Shown in pieces: positions 26,715 to 35,409 of a stretch of DNA of 52,142 nucleotides. Under the pieces are notes generated by a model. That model did no database searches. It was given only the letters and a program-made list of their open reading frames with translations, and was not told the origin of the DNA. Numbering within the stretch: position 1 is the stretch's first letter; every line of letters begins with the position of its first letter. The DNA comes from Planktothricoides sp. SR001. GTDB lineage: Bacteria > Cyanobacteriota > Cyanobacteriia > Cyanobacteriales > Laspinemataceae. The position numbers and the translations under genes were made by a program. The stretch is from contig NZ_LIUQ01000030.1 of NCBI RefSeq assembly GCF_001276715.1, positions 29,305-81,446 of the forward strand, read 5' to 3'.

Positions 26715-27902
26715 ATGAAGCTTTATCAAACCTATCAAAAATATAATTTAATTTTATTTGTTTGTCTATTATCTCAGATATTAGCGATTGTGTCTTTTAA
26801 TGTGATCGTAGATCCTTATGTAGTTTTTAATAGTCCAAAAATTGTCGGTTTCAATAAAGTCAAAAAGGAAACCCATAGTCATGCTAGACTTTTTAAAGCA
26901 ATGGAAGCAATTCGTGTCCGTCCGCAAACCGTGTTTCTGGGGTTTTCGAGAACTGAGTTTGGGTTAGATCCAGCCCATCCGGCTTTTCGCGATCGCCAGC
27001 CCGCGTATAATTTGGCGCTTCCCGGCGCCAATATGTATGAAGCAAGACGTTATTTTGACCATGCAATTTACCTGAACCCCGACCTAAATTTAGTGGTCAT
27101 TGGGGTTGATTTTATGATGTTTACGACTTTCGATGAGATTAAACCCGATTTTAAAGAAGAGCGATTAGAAACAAAAAATATTGTCGCGACAGATTTACTG
27201 GATGTCTTATTTTCCCTTGATGCGGTTTTTGGCAGTTTAAAAACAATTAAAGCCAATATCCTCTCTCCCAATGATGTAGGTTTTTATTATCCAAACGGTC
27301 TGAGGGAGCCAGAATTTTTTAAAAAACATATTTTCGGGGGAATTTCTAATCAAGGCAGATTTAAAAAATTTTTGCAAGAAGACTTGGCATCCTTAAGGAA
27401 AAGTATGAATAATTACCAACCTATCATCTCAACAGCATATTTAAATGACCTAAAGAAAGTTGTGGAGATTTGTCGCGAAAAAAATATCAAAATAAAACTT
27501 TTTATCTCTCCAGTTCATGTCAGTCTTTGGGAATCTCGGCGTTTGCTCAATGTTTGGCCTAGCTTTGAAGAATGGAAACGAGAATTAGTCAAAATTGCTC
27601 CGGTTTGGGATTTTTCGGGATATAACAGTATCACCACTGAACCAATTGGTCAAGAAGACATGAAAAATTACATCGATCCTTCTCATTATACCAAGGAAGT
27701 AGGAGATTTAATATTGAATAGAATGTTTGACGTGAATCAGGAGACTGTCCCGCAAGATTTTGGGGTGTTGGTGACTGATAAAAATATTGAAGAACACTTA
27801 AAACAGATCGAACGGCAAAGAGCAAAATGGATCCAAGAAGATCCAGAAATGTTAAAATATGTGGAAACATTTGTACCACCGGAAGATTGGAGCCAAAAAT
27901 GA
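26715..27902 (+). CDS. Membrane-anchored SGNH-like acetyltransferase partner
   Basis: 395 aa from the ATG at 26715; an in-frame start at 26622 overlaps the preceding gene. One N-terminal membrane anchor (about residues 10-32) is followed by an extracytoplasmic domain with block-I-like VFLGFSRTEFG and a C-terminal DPSHY, which would supply the Ser and Asp/His of an SGNH site. This resembles the AlgJ/AlgX/DUF1574 class that works with MBOAT proteins. It probably transfers acetyl from the MBOAT channel to an extracellular glycan. The C-terminal 60 residues are charged and helical. Five-base spacing with the MBOAT gene indicates coupling. Confidence 0.78.
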   Translation: MKLYQTYQKYNLILFVCLLSQILAIVSFNVIVDPYVVFNSPKIVGFNKVKKETHSHARLFKAMEAIRVRPQTVFLGFSRTEFGLDPAHPAFRDRQPAYNLALPGANMYEARRYFDHAIYLNPDLNLVVIGVDFMMFTTFDEIKPDFKEERLETKNIVATDLLDVLFSLDAVFGSLKTIKANILSPNDVGFYYPNGLREPEFFKKHIFGGISNQGRFKKFLQEDLASLRKSMNNYQPIISTAYLNDLKKVVEICREKNIKIKLFISPVHVSLWESRRLLNVWPSFEEWKRELVKIAPVWDFSGYNSITTEPIGQEDMKNYIDPSHYTKEVGDLILNRMFDVNQETVPQDFGVLVTDKNIEEHLKQIERQRAKWIQEDPEMLKYVETFVPPEDWSQK

Positions 27903-27938
27903 TAGTAATTCTAATTTTCACTAGAGGAGTTGGCAGTG

Positions 27939-29213
27939 ATGAAACCGAGTTATCCTCCCGAATTTAAAAAGTTCGTCGATCCAAACACAAATCACACGGT
28001 GATTCAATGGACAAATTCAACGGCTAAAGACCAGCATTTCTATTTCACCACTTATAGTATTACCCAAGACGATCGCTGGTTAGTATTTATTTCAGAACGA
28101 GATGGACATCCGAATTTATATGCGATCGCCCGTTCTTCTGGGGAAATTTATCAACTGACTCATAACCAAAATGGGTTAATCAGAAGTTATGTCTATCCTC
28201 AAGGAGGACTTAAGGGATTAAGTAAAACATCTCCTTGTCTAGATCCGATTAATAACCGAGTCTATTGGACTCAGGATGATATCTTATTTTCTATTGAATT
28301 AGATACCGGAAATAAACGGGTTATTTGTCATTTACCCGAATATTGGTGGACGGCTTATAATCATATTTATCCTGATGGAAAATTACTCTGCGTTCCAGTC
28401 ACCCAACCCGAAGCATTTCCTGATGGAATTGTTGACCAATGGGAACAACTGCAAACCATACCAAAACGGATGGTTGAACAAGGATTTGTAACTCGATTAT
28501 ATCGCATTGATGCGAATACTGGAACAGCAGAAATTTGGGCAAAAGTTCCATTTTGGGTGACTCATGTTCAGTTCGATCCCCTTGGCAGTGGTCGGTTAAT
28601 TTTTAACCGAGAAGGACATGGAGAATACACCACACCTAGAATCTGGTGTTTAGAACCCAATGGCAATTATCGCCCGTTATTTGACCAACCGAAAAATACT
28701 CTCTGCACTCACGAAAACTGGTCGCCTACAGGAGAATTTATTGTTTACCACGGTTGGAATTCTCAAGGCCCTTTTTTGGCTGCCAGAACTTGGGAGGGAG
28801 ACTTAGTTCATCAAATCCCTATGCCGAATTTTTCTCTCGGTCATGTCACCAGTACCCTCGATAGTCGTCACTTTATTATTGATGGGATGGATGGGTTTGT
28901 CACCCTGGCTGAACCCATAATCGGCCAAGAAAAAAATCCGCTGAACCAGTGGTTAAATAAAATATCTTGGCTGTTACGTCGGCAAAAGGTTCAAGCATTA
29001 TGGCCAGGAATGATTTCTCGTCTGGAAAAACAAGTCACGGATATGTATGTTCGGCGACTGTTAAAGATAACTCACTTGTGCAAGCATGATACCGATCCGT
29101 CGTTAAAAGACCAAGATGCTCATGTCCATGCGGCGATCGCCCCTCACGGACGCAGTATTGTCTTTACCTCAGACCGCGAGGGAACTTGTAATGTTTATGA
29201 GGTAATTTTATAA
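27939..29213 (+). CDS. Oligogalacturonide-lyase-like beta-propeller protein
   Basis: 424 aa from the ATG at 27939, nine bases after AGAGGAG; a TTG at 27930 would give a slightly longer product. TolB-like beta-propeller blades recur (LVFISERDGHPNLYAI, IVFTSDREGTCNVYEV). The ENWSPTGEFIVYHG and DAHVHAAIAPHGRSIVFTSDREG segments resemble the metal/substrate histidine region of oligogalacturonate lyase family PL22. No signal peptide is seen, so it should be cytoplasmic. It may process uronate-containing oligosaccharides tied to the polysaccharide made or modified here; the substrate is unknown. Confidence 0.75.
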   Translation: MKPSYPPEFKKFVDPNTNHTVIQWTNSTAKDQHFYFTTYSITQDDRWLVFISERDGHPNLYAIARSSGEIYQLTHNQNGLIRSYVYPQGGLKGLSKTSPCLDPINNRVYWTQDDILFSIELDTGNKRVICHLPEYWWTAYNHIYPDGKLLCVPVTQPEAFPDGIVDQWEQLQTIPKRMVEQGFVTRLYRIDANTGTAEIWAKVPFWVTHVQFDPLGSGRLIFNREGHGEYTTPRIWCLEPNGNYRPLFDQPKNTLCTHENWSPTGEFIVYHGWNSQGPFLAARTWEGDLVHQIPMPNFSLGHVTSTLDSRHFIIDGMDGFVTLAEPIIGQEKNPLNQWLNKISWLLRRQKVQALWPGMISRLEKQVTDMYVRRLLKITHLCKHDTDPSLKDQDAHVHAAIAPHGRSIVFTSDREGTCNVYEVIL

Positions 29214-29261
29214 GCAATTTTTGGCGAAATCTTGTCAATCAATCAATCAGGAGTGTCAACC

Positions 29262-30806
29262 TTGAAAAACATTCGCCGCTATTGGCAGAATTTAATCATT
29301 CTGATTGTGTGCCTAATGGTTCCAGGAAATGCCCAGGCAAAACCAATTCATGTTTTTATTTTGGCTGGTCAATCTAATGCCGTAGGCAGTGGCACCATTG
29401 GATCTTATTTATCTCAACCGGATGCGATTAATCGGTATAGTCGGGATCTTAGCAGCCAACCTGACATCGAATTTTTCTATGAAATATCCTTAAATGAAGA
29501 ATGTTTTTTCCTTGACACCCCAGTTGTCTATAATTCTGCTGGCAATTGGGTGCCATTAGGTCTTCAGCAAGCCGCTCCCTATACCAGTGGCCCATTTTGT
29601 AATCCTTTCTATAATGCACCGACTCTGGCCAATGGTTTTGGCCCTGAAATTACCTTGGGTCGGTGGTTGGCTGACAATGAATCCATACCAGTGGCGATCG
29701 TTAAATTTGCCGTCGGTGCCACTTTATTAGGCGATCCCGTGAGGGGATGGATGCCCGGAGGTAAACTGCATCAGCATTTATTAGCAGTTCTGGACAATGC
29801 TACGGCGGCTTTAACTGCCCGTGGAGATAGCTTTGAAATTCGGGGAGTTTTTTGGATGCAGGGAGAATCCGATGCCACCGATAAATATCATAAGCAAGTT
29901 TATTTGACCTACGAAGAAAACCTCACGAACCTAAAGAAATCCCTGCGAGACTATGCTAAAAATTCATTTTTACCATTTGTGATTGGGGAAATTTCTCCCC
30001 ATGTGGGTTCCCAGGCAAAATATGAGTATTTTGTGCGAAATTCTCAGTTTAATGTGGCCTTAAATGACCCATTTACTATCGTAGTAAATACCAGCGATCT
30101 AGAAAAAACCCCCAAAGACGAAATTCATTATAGTTCCCAAGGACAATTAGACCTGGGTCAACGGTTTGCCCAGGCTTATTTTTATTTAACCCAAGATTTC
30201 CCCAAGACCCCAGAAAAAGTTGCGATCGCCTTTGATTGGTCTACGGAGTCTGCTGGATTCGATCTAGCGAATTTCTTTGGGGTTGAGGTGGGAAAACCTT
30301 TGGCCGGAACCGGAATATTATCCTACTATCCTAAAACCCCTTACTATAGCTGGATTGGAGATTATCCAGGAGCCATAGAATTCAGCTTAAGCAATGATCA
30401 AAAAACCCTGGAATTTAAATCACAAATCGATCAGACTCGTGAACCTAGCGATCGCGGTTTAGACTTGCGGTTAGCGGAACAGAAAGAAGATGGTAGTTTA
30501 TTGTATAAAGCCTTTGGTAGATTTTTATGGCCTGAATTAAATAGGGCTGAAATTCAAACGGAAGTAGAACTCACTTTTGAGCAGTTTAATCCTGAATTTG
30601 CCTGTAGCCAAAATCGGGGAAATTCTGGGCTTTTGCTCCTGCCCCCTGCGGAATGTTTTCTCAGTCCAGGAGGCACAAATTCTCAGGCAAATCTTCAAGT
30701 TTTCGTTAGCATTCTCACCTATCCCAAAGTCCCTACTGACTGCCCAAATTGTCAGCCAAATTCTCAGCAAACTTTGTTAAAGCTGGCTAATTTAAAGCTA
30801 ATTTAA
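29262..30806 (+). CDS. Secreted SASA-type carbohydrate esterase
   Basis: 514 aa using the TTG at 29262, which follows AGGAG by 8 bases and gives a clean signal peptide (MKNIRR... hydrophobic core ... GNAQA). An upstream TTG at 29232 would lengthen the N-terminus without a ribosome site. The catalytic domain has HVFILAGQSNAVGSG (nucleophile Ser in GQSN), WMQGESDA and DEIHYSSQGQ (catalytic Asp/His), the sialate O-acetylesterase/SASA pattern. The C-terminal 180 residues form a separate beta-rich domain with four cysteines near the end. It probably removes acetyl groups from surface glycans, opposing the MBOAT pair upstream. Confidence 0.85.
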   Translation: MKNIRRYWQNLIILIVCLMVPGNAQAKPIHVFILAGQSNAVGSGTIGSYLSQPDAINRYSRDLSSQPDIEFFYEISLNEECFFLDTPVVYNSAGNWVPLGLQQAAPYTSGPFCNPFYNAPTLANGFGPEITLGRWLADNESIPVAIVKFAVGATLLGDPVRGWMPGGKLHQHLLAVLDNATAALTARGDSFEIRGVFWMQGESDATDKYHKQVYLTYEENLTNLKKSLRDYAKNSFLPFVIGEISPHVGSQAKYEYFVRNSQFNVALNDPFTIVVNTSDLEKTPKDEIHYSSQGQLDLGQRFAQAYFYLTQDFPKTPEKVAIAFDWSTESAGFDLANFFGVEVGKPLAGTGILSYYPKTPYYSWIGDYPGAIEFSLSNDQKTLEFKSQIDQTREPSDRGLDLRLAEQKEDGSLLYKAFGRFLWPELNRAEIQTEVELTFEQFNPEFACSQNRGNSGLLLLPPAECFLSPGGTNSQANLQVFVSILTYPKVPTDCPNCQPNSQQTLLKLANLKLI

Positions 30807-30864
30807 AACAGAGATATTTACCACAAAGACACAGAGAACACAAAGATCAGATATATCTATTATT

Positions 30865-32121
30865 CTAACCTAGAATATCTTGATATAAATTGATATAAGC
30901 CCGAGCTAAAATTTCCATCGTAAATTTCTGCTCAACGGTTTTTATAGCGCATTGGGAAAGCGATCGCCTGCGGTTTTCATCCTGCAAAACCCAAGTAATT
31001 CCTGCGGCTAAATCATCCTCACTAAAACATTTCGCCCGATAGCCATTTTGTTGATGATCGACAATTTCTTTTAAGCCGCTGCTATCAAAACAAACCACTG
31101 GAGTGCCACAAGCTAAAGACTCAATCGGCGTTTTCGGACAAGCATCGAGATAGGAAGGAACAATCATCACATCTGCTGCGGCATAAACTAAGGCTAAAGT
31201 TAAATCATCATTTAACCGTCCTAGATAAGTCGTTTTCATGCCCAAATTCGGGCGATCGCGAGGTTCTGAAGCTCCAAATATCACTAATTCTGTATCAGCG
31301 GCTAAATCACTTTCGGCAAATTTTTTAATCGCAGAACTCAAATATTCAAAACCTTTGCGGCGATCGCTCGTTGCTCTGATTGCCCCAAATAAAATCAACT
31401 TACGATTCTCTGGTAAATTCAGCAATTGTCTCGCTAACTTTTTATCTCTGGGCTGAAAAGTTAACGTATTAATCGCATTATAAATAACTTCTATTCGGGA
31501 ATCTTTAAACAAACTACTTTGTCTCGTACAGTCTGCCAACCACTGACTAACCGCTACAATCGTCATATTTAAATCATTAAACGATTTTTGTTTTCGGTGC
31601 CAAAGCTTTCGAGATAAATCGTGTTCTTTTCCCGACCCTAAATGAGGACATAACCCACAATTCACTTGATAGCGAGTGCAGTCCTCCGTATAATGGCAGC
31701 CTCCCGTGAACCCCCACATATCCCGAAATGTCCAGACAATTGGTTTTTCAATTTTAGCAATAGTTTCGGGATTCAAGAAAGATTTACCAATCCAATGGAT
31801 ATTCACAATATCTGGGTTAATCGATTTAACTTTAGACAAGATATTTTGGGAATACCAAGCGGGAGAAAACAATTCTTTTTTTTGATTTTTATATTGTTTC
31901 AGCGGCCATTCATCAATATATTCACCAATATCTCTGCGGAGTTTCTCCGATATCGTCCTATACTGACTGCCCATCACCGTATAATCGTCACTCAACTTAT
32001 GACCCACCAGCATCATAGAATTCACACCTGCTTTTAAGAGAGACTGGTGCATCCAATAAGCCCCACGAGAAGCCCCTCCTTCAATATCCCAAGTATTCAA
32101 ATGTAATATTTTCATTATCAT
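30865..32121 (-). CDS. Glycosyltransferase family 4 (GT-B)
   Basis: 418 aa from the ATG at 32121; another ATG two codons later is possible. The N-terminal HLNTWDIEGGASRGAYWMHQSL and the donor-binding C-terminal half (VIYNAINTLTFQP, ILFGAIRA, DVMIVPSYLDACPKTPIESLACGTPVVCFDSSGLKEIV) are typical GT4. A CHYTEDCTRYQVNCGLCPHLG cysteine cluster in the middle is shared by a subset of GT4 enzymes in cyanobacterial polysaccharide clusters. It is cytoplasmic and uses nucleotide sugars to extend lipid-linked glycans. Confidence 0.92.
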   Translation of the reverse strand: MIMKILHLNTWDIEGGASRGAYWMHQSLLKAGVNSMMLVGHKLSDDYTVMGSQYRTISEKLRRDIGEYIDEWPLKQYKNQKKELFSPAWYSQNILSKVKSINPDIVNIHWIGKSFLNPETIAKIEKPIVWTFRDMWGFTGGCHYTEDCTRYQVNCGLCPHLGSGKEHDLSRKLWHRKQKSFNDLNMTIVAVSQWLADCTRQSSLFKDSRIEVIYNAINTLTFQPRDKKLARQLLNLPENRKLILFGAIRATSDRRKGFEYLSSAIKKFAESDLAADTELVIFGASEPRDRPNLGMKTTYLGRLNDDLTLALVYAAADVMIVPSYLDACPKTPIESLACGTPVVCFDSSGLKEIVDHQQNGYRAKCFSEDDLAAGITWVLQDENRRRSLSQCAIKTVEQKFTMEILARAYINLYQDILG

Positions 32122-32283
32122 TATGAACTATAGACAAAAAACCTGTACCAAGCTGCCCTCGTTCGGGAATCCATCTTTTTAAGCATCTCAGCAGACAAAT
32201 CGATCTTGGCATCGCATCAGGCGTGAGTTTTAGATCAATTTTATATCATAGACATTCGGCAATCTATGATTACTCGGTAAAAA

Positions 32284-33234
32284 TTATGCAGATAGCTTTT
32301 TCAAAGTCTCGATCAAGATTCTGGATTGCTTAGGCAGAAAAATCGTGATTAATATTTTTATTAGCAGCACCGACACAAATCGTGATTTCGTCAGGATCGA
32401 TGGATTGTGAAGAATCGCTTTCACAAAACATTTAAATGCAATCAATCCTTCTTGTGTAGTGGGATAATTTTCTAAAGCCTTGGCCATCAAATATTTGTAT
32501 CGATTTGCTAAACAAATCTTCTTTAAATGTTGGAGAGATTCAGGCGCATTAGCAAATGCTCTTTCCAGGGTTTTTAGGCTAACTTGCTCCATTTTCAAAA
32601 CATTTTGAGTCACAGAACCAGCACTTTGTTGTCTATACAAAATTTGCACATGTGGCACTACGACTAAATTATATTTAGCCAATAACCTAAGCCATAAATC
32701 CCAATCAGCCGCTGGAGCAAGTGATACTTCAAAATTTCCTACTTCATCTAATGCTTGCTTACGAATCAAGGGATTAGAACCCGAACCTACATAATCTTCC
32801 AACAAGAGTTTGGTATAAGCATCGCCATTAAAAGTAGGGTGAGGTCCTTGACGTAAAAACTGACCGGATTTATCGATGTGATCTGTCCAGCTTATTGCCA
32901 CGGCAGCTTCAGGATTATTTTGCAGTGATTTCAATTGATCTTTTAATTTATCCGTTGTCCATAGATCATCTGCATCTATAAATGAAATATATTCACCCTT
33001 AGCTAGAGATAATCCTCTATTGTTACTAAAAGCTTGACCTGAATTTGCATGAGAAAATACCTGTATTCTTGAATCATAAATGCTGTTAATGACATCTAAA
33101 GTTGCATCCTGAGATCCGTCATTAATAATAATTAGTTCCCAATCTGTAAAACTTTGATTTATGACCGATTTAATTGTTTCGGCTATGGTTTCCGATCCGT
33201 TATAAACCGACAAAATTACTGAAATTAATGGCAT
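32284..33234 (-). CDS. Glycosyltransferase family 2
   Basis: 316 aa. The GT-A fold is clear: ISVILSVYNGSETIAETI at the N-terminus, IINDGSQDAT, SFIDADDLW (DXD motif) and a PAADWDLWLRLL acceptor-side segment. It lies in a minus-strand run of four glycosyltransferase genes with 50-160 bp gaps. It is probably involved in exopolysaccharide or hormogonium-type polysaccharide assembly; donor and acceptor cannot be told from sequence. Confidence 0.92.
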   Translation of the reverse strand: MPLISVILSVYNGSETIAETIKSVINQSFTDWELIIINDGSQDATLDVINSIYDSRIQVFSHANSGQAFSNNRGLSLAKGEYISFIDADDLWTTDKLKDQLKSLQNNPEAAVAISWTDHIDKSGQFLRQGPHPTFNGDAYTKLLLEDYVGSGSNPLIRKQALDEVGNFEVSLAPAADWDLWLRLLAKYNLVVVPHVQILYRQQSAGSVTQNVLKMEQVSLKTLERAFANAPESLQHLKKICLANRYKYLMAKALENYPTTQEGLIAFKCFVKAILHNPSILTKSRFVSVLLIKILITIFLPKQSRILIETLKKLSA

Positions 33235-33295
33235 ATATTTCCTGTTTTTTAAAAAACTAAAATTTGCTCCAGTAAAACCATTAATATTTGATCAA

Positions 33296-34249
33296 TTATT
33301 GATCGATTTTCATTAACTCAACAAAAGGACTCATCAAACTTCCCCAAGAAAATTCCATTTCAAAGGCTGGAATTAACTGATTTTTCACGTCACTTCTATA
33401 TTTTAACCGATATTCTAGTAAACGACGCAAATTACCCAGTATTGTCCTAATAAAAATTACTGGTCTTTCACCAGGTTTAGCATTAATCATCCTCAGTTGA
33501 TAGGTGGCTAAACCGCAACCTCTAGCAATAGAAAGCAGATAATCTCTTTCCAATCGCCAGTGGGGAATCTGATGATGAGTGTGCATCGCTGGATTATACC
33601 AAATTTTCCAACCTGTTTTATATATATAAAGCAAGGGCTCGTAATCATCGCCCTGGATTAACAACCCTGGTAATTTTCCCGTTAACCGGGGGCGATCGGG
33701 CACACTTTCCAGCCAAGCTTGCTTGCGAACCACCAAAGCTGCCGCAGGGGGTAATCTAATATTTGCCGCATCAAAAGTAAAAGGTTCTGAACCATGTTCT
33801 CTAATGGCTAGAAATTGTTGAATTTTCTCAAAACCTTCTGGGGGTTGGACTTCAAAATCACCGTGGATCTGTCCGCCAATTGCACCAGCATCAGGATGTG
33901 CTTGGGCAAAGGAATAAGCCGCCGCGATCCAGTCTGGTTCAGGTAAATTATCATCATCCAGAAATCCAATCCATTCTCCTTGGGCTTCTCGAACTGCTTT
34001 CAGTCTAGCAAATGCCGCCCCCTGTTCGGGTTCAAAAAAGTATTTTAAAGCTACCCCAGGCATAGATTTTGACCAAGTTGCTTGATATTCTTGCACAACT
34101 TTGGCTGTGTCATCTTTGCTGTTATTATCAACAATAATAATTTCCCTGGAAAGATTTTCAATACCTGTTTGTTTTTCCAGCTTTGCCAATACTTTAGTCA
34201 AACGGCTGGCTCCATTATAAGTAGGAATTGCTACGGTGAAGTAAACCAC
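33296..34249 (-). CDS. Glycosyltransferase family 2, HpsE-like
   Basis: 317 aa from a GTG start; GGGGGA lies just upstream and an in-frame TAA lies beyond it. FTVAIPTYNGASRL, IIVDNNSKDDT, GFLDDDNLPEPDW (DDD metal motif), GGQIHGDFEV and HHQIPHWRLERDYLLSIARGCGL follow the pattern of hormogonium polysaccharide glycosyltransferase HpsE. It is a close paralogue of the adjacent gene at 34349-35311, with the same motifs in the same places, suggesting tandem duplication. Confidence 0.85.
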   Translation of the reverse strand: MVYFTVAIPTYNGASRLTKVLAKLEKQTGIENLSREIIIVDNNSKDDTAKVVQEYQATWSKSMPGVALKYFFEPEQGAAFARLKAVREAQGEWIGFLDDDNLPEPDWIAAAYSFAQAHPDAGAIGGQIHGDFEVQPPEGFEKIQQFLAIREHGSEPFTFDAANIRLPPAAALVVRKQAWLESVPDRPRLTGKLPGLLIQGDDYEPLLYIYKTGWKIWYNPAMHTHHQIPHWRLERDYLLSIARGCGLATYQLRMINAKPGERPVIFIRTILGNLRRLLEYRLKYRSDVKNQLIPAFEMEFSWGSLMSPFVELMKIDQ

Positions 34250-34348
34250 TTTTTCCCCCGATTAACTGAATGAATATCACCCTTGGTTTTAACTGTAGTG
34301 AAATGATTCAAGCATGAGCGATCGCCTCCCATGATTTTTTTATTTTTT

Positions 34349-35311
34349 TCAGTTTTTTTCAGCTTTTTTCAAATAACCATGCCTCCATAAATAAAAGGGA
34401 CTTTGCAAACTACTGACTAAAAGTTGCATTTCACAAGCGGCCACCAAGTCGGTTTTAATTTTAGTGCCATATTTTAGCAAATGTAGCAATATTTTGCGAA
34501 TATCGTTGACGCTATAAGCTAAGAAAACCAAAGGTTTAAGCCAAGATTTAACTCCTACCATTCGAGTGACATAGCGACTTAAACCAATGCCACGAAAAAA
34601 AGGAATTAAATAATCTTTTTCAAAGCGCCACTTAGGAATTTTATGTCTAACTTCCATTGCTGGATTATACCAAATTTCCCAGCCAGACTGTTGAATATAG
34701 GCTAAAACCTCCAAATCTTCACTGGTGAGCATACTGCCAGGAACTCTGCCACTTAATATACAGTGTTTTGGCACATTTGCCAGCCAGATTTCTTTTCTCA
34801 CGACCAGTCCCGCAGAAGGGGGTAAAACTTTTTTTTTGGAATTGTATAAAAGCGGTTTATATCCCCGTTCATTGATGGCTAAAAATGGGACTATCCGCTC
34901 AAAATTTTCTGGTGTTTCTACTTCAAATTGGCCATGAATTTGACTGGCATAAGCCCCGGCTTTGGGGTATTTTTGCCCAAATAAAAATGCTTCATTTACC
35001 CAATTATTTGCAGGTAAATTATCGTCATCGATAAAACCAATTAAGTCTGATTTCGCTTCTTTAATCGCTCGGTTCCTGGCAAAACCCGCACCTTGTTGGG
35101 ATTCAAAAACATATTTTAAGGGATAAGTTTCTGGCCAATTATTTTGATATTCGCGCACGATTTTGGCGGTGCCATCTTTGCTGTTATTGTCAATCACCAT
35201 AATTTCCCAGGAAATATTTTCCGGGTTGATTTGCGATCGCAGACAATCTAAAACTTCGGGCAACCGCTTTTCTCCATTATAAGTGCATATCGCTACGGTA
35301 AAATTGACCAT
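34349..35311 (-). CDS. Glycosyltransferase family 2, HpsE-like paralogue
   Basis: 320 aa from the ATG at 35311; a TTG three codons earlier is possible. Motifs mirror its neighbour: VAICTYNGEKRLPEVL, VIDNNSKDGT, GFIDDDNLPANNW, ASQIHGQFEVETPENFERI, RHKIPKWRFEKDYLIPFFRGIGL. It ends in a lysine-rich tail with no membrane span. First gene of the minus-strand glycosyltransferase run. In filamentous cyanobacteria, hps genes serve gliding-associated polysaccharide; membership of that pathway here is inferred. Confidence 0.85.
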   Translation of the reverse strand: MVNFTVAICTYNGEKRLPEVLDCLRSQINPENISWEIMVIDNNSKDGTAKIVREYQNNWPETYPLKYVFESQQGAGFARNRAIKEAKSDLIGFIDDDNLPANNWVNEAFLFGQKYPKAGAYASQIHGQFEVETPENFERIVPFLAINERGYKPLLYNSKKKVLPPSAGLVVRKEIWLANVPKHCILSGRVPGSMLTSEDLEVLAYIQQSGWEIWYNPAMEVRHKIPKWRFEKDYLIPFFRGIGLSRYVTRMVGVKSWLKPLVFLAYSVNDIRKILLHLLKYGTKIKTDLVAACEMQLLVSSLQSPFYLWRHGYLKKAEKN

Positions 35312-35409
35312 AAGTGCCAATGTTGAGTGATGCTAGATTGTTGATTGTTGGGTAGGGATTCTTTCACGGTTGACTGTTAACAAAAGAATCCCTACCCTGC
35401 TGCCTTCGG

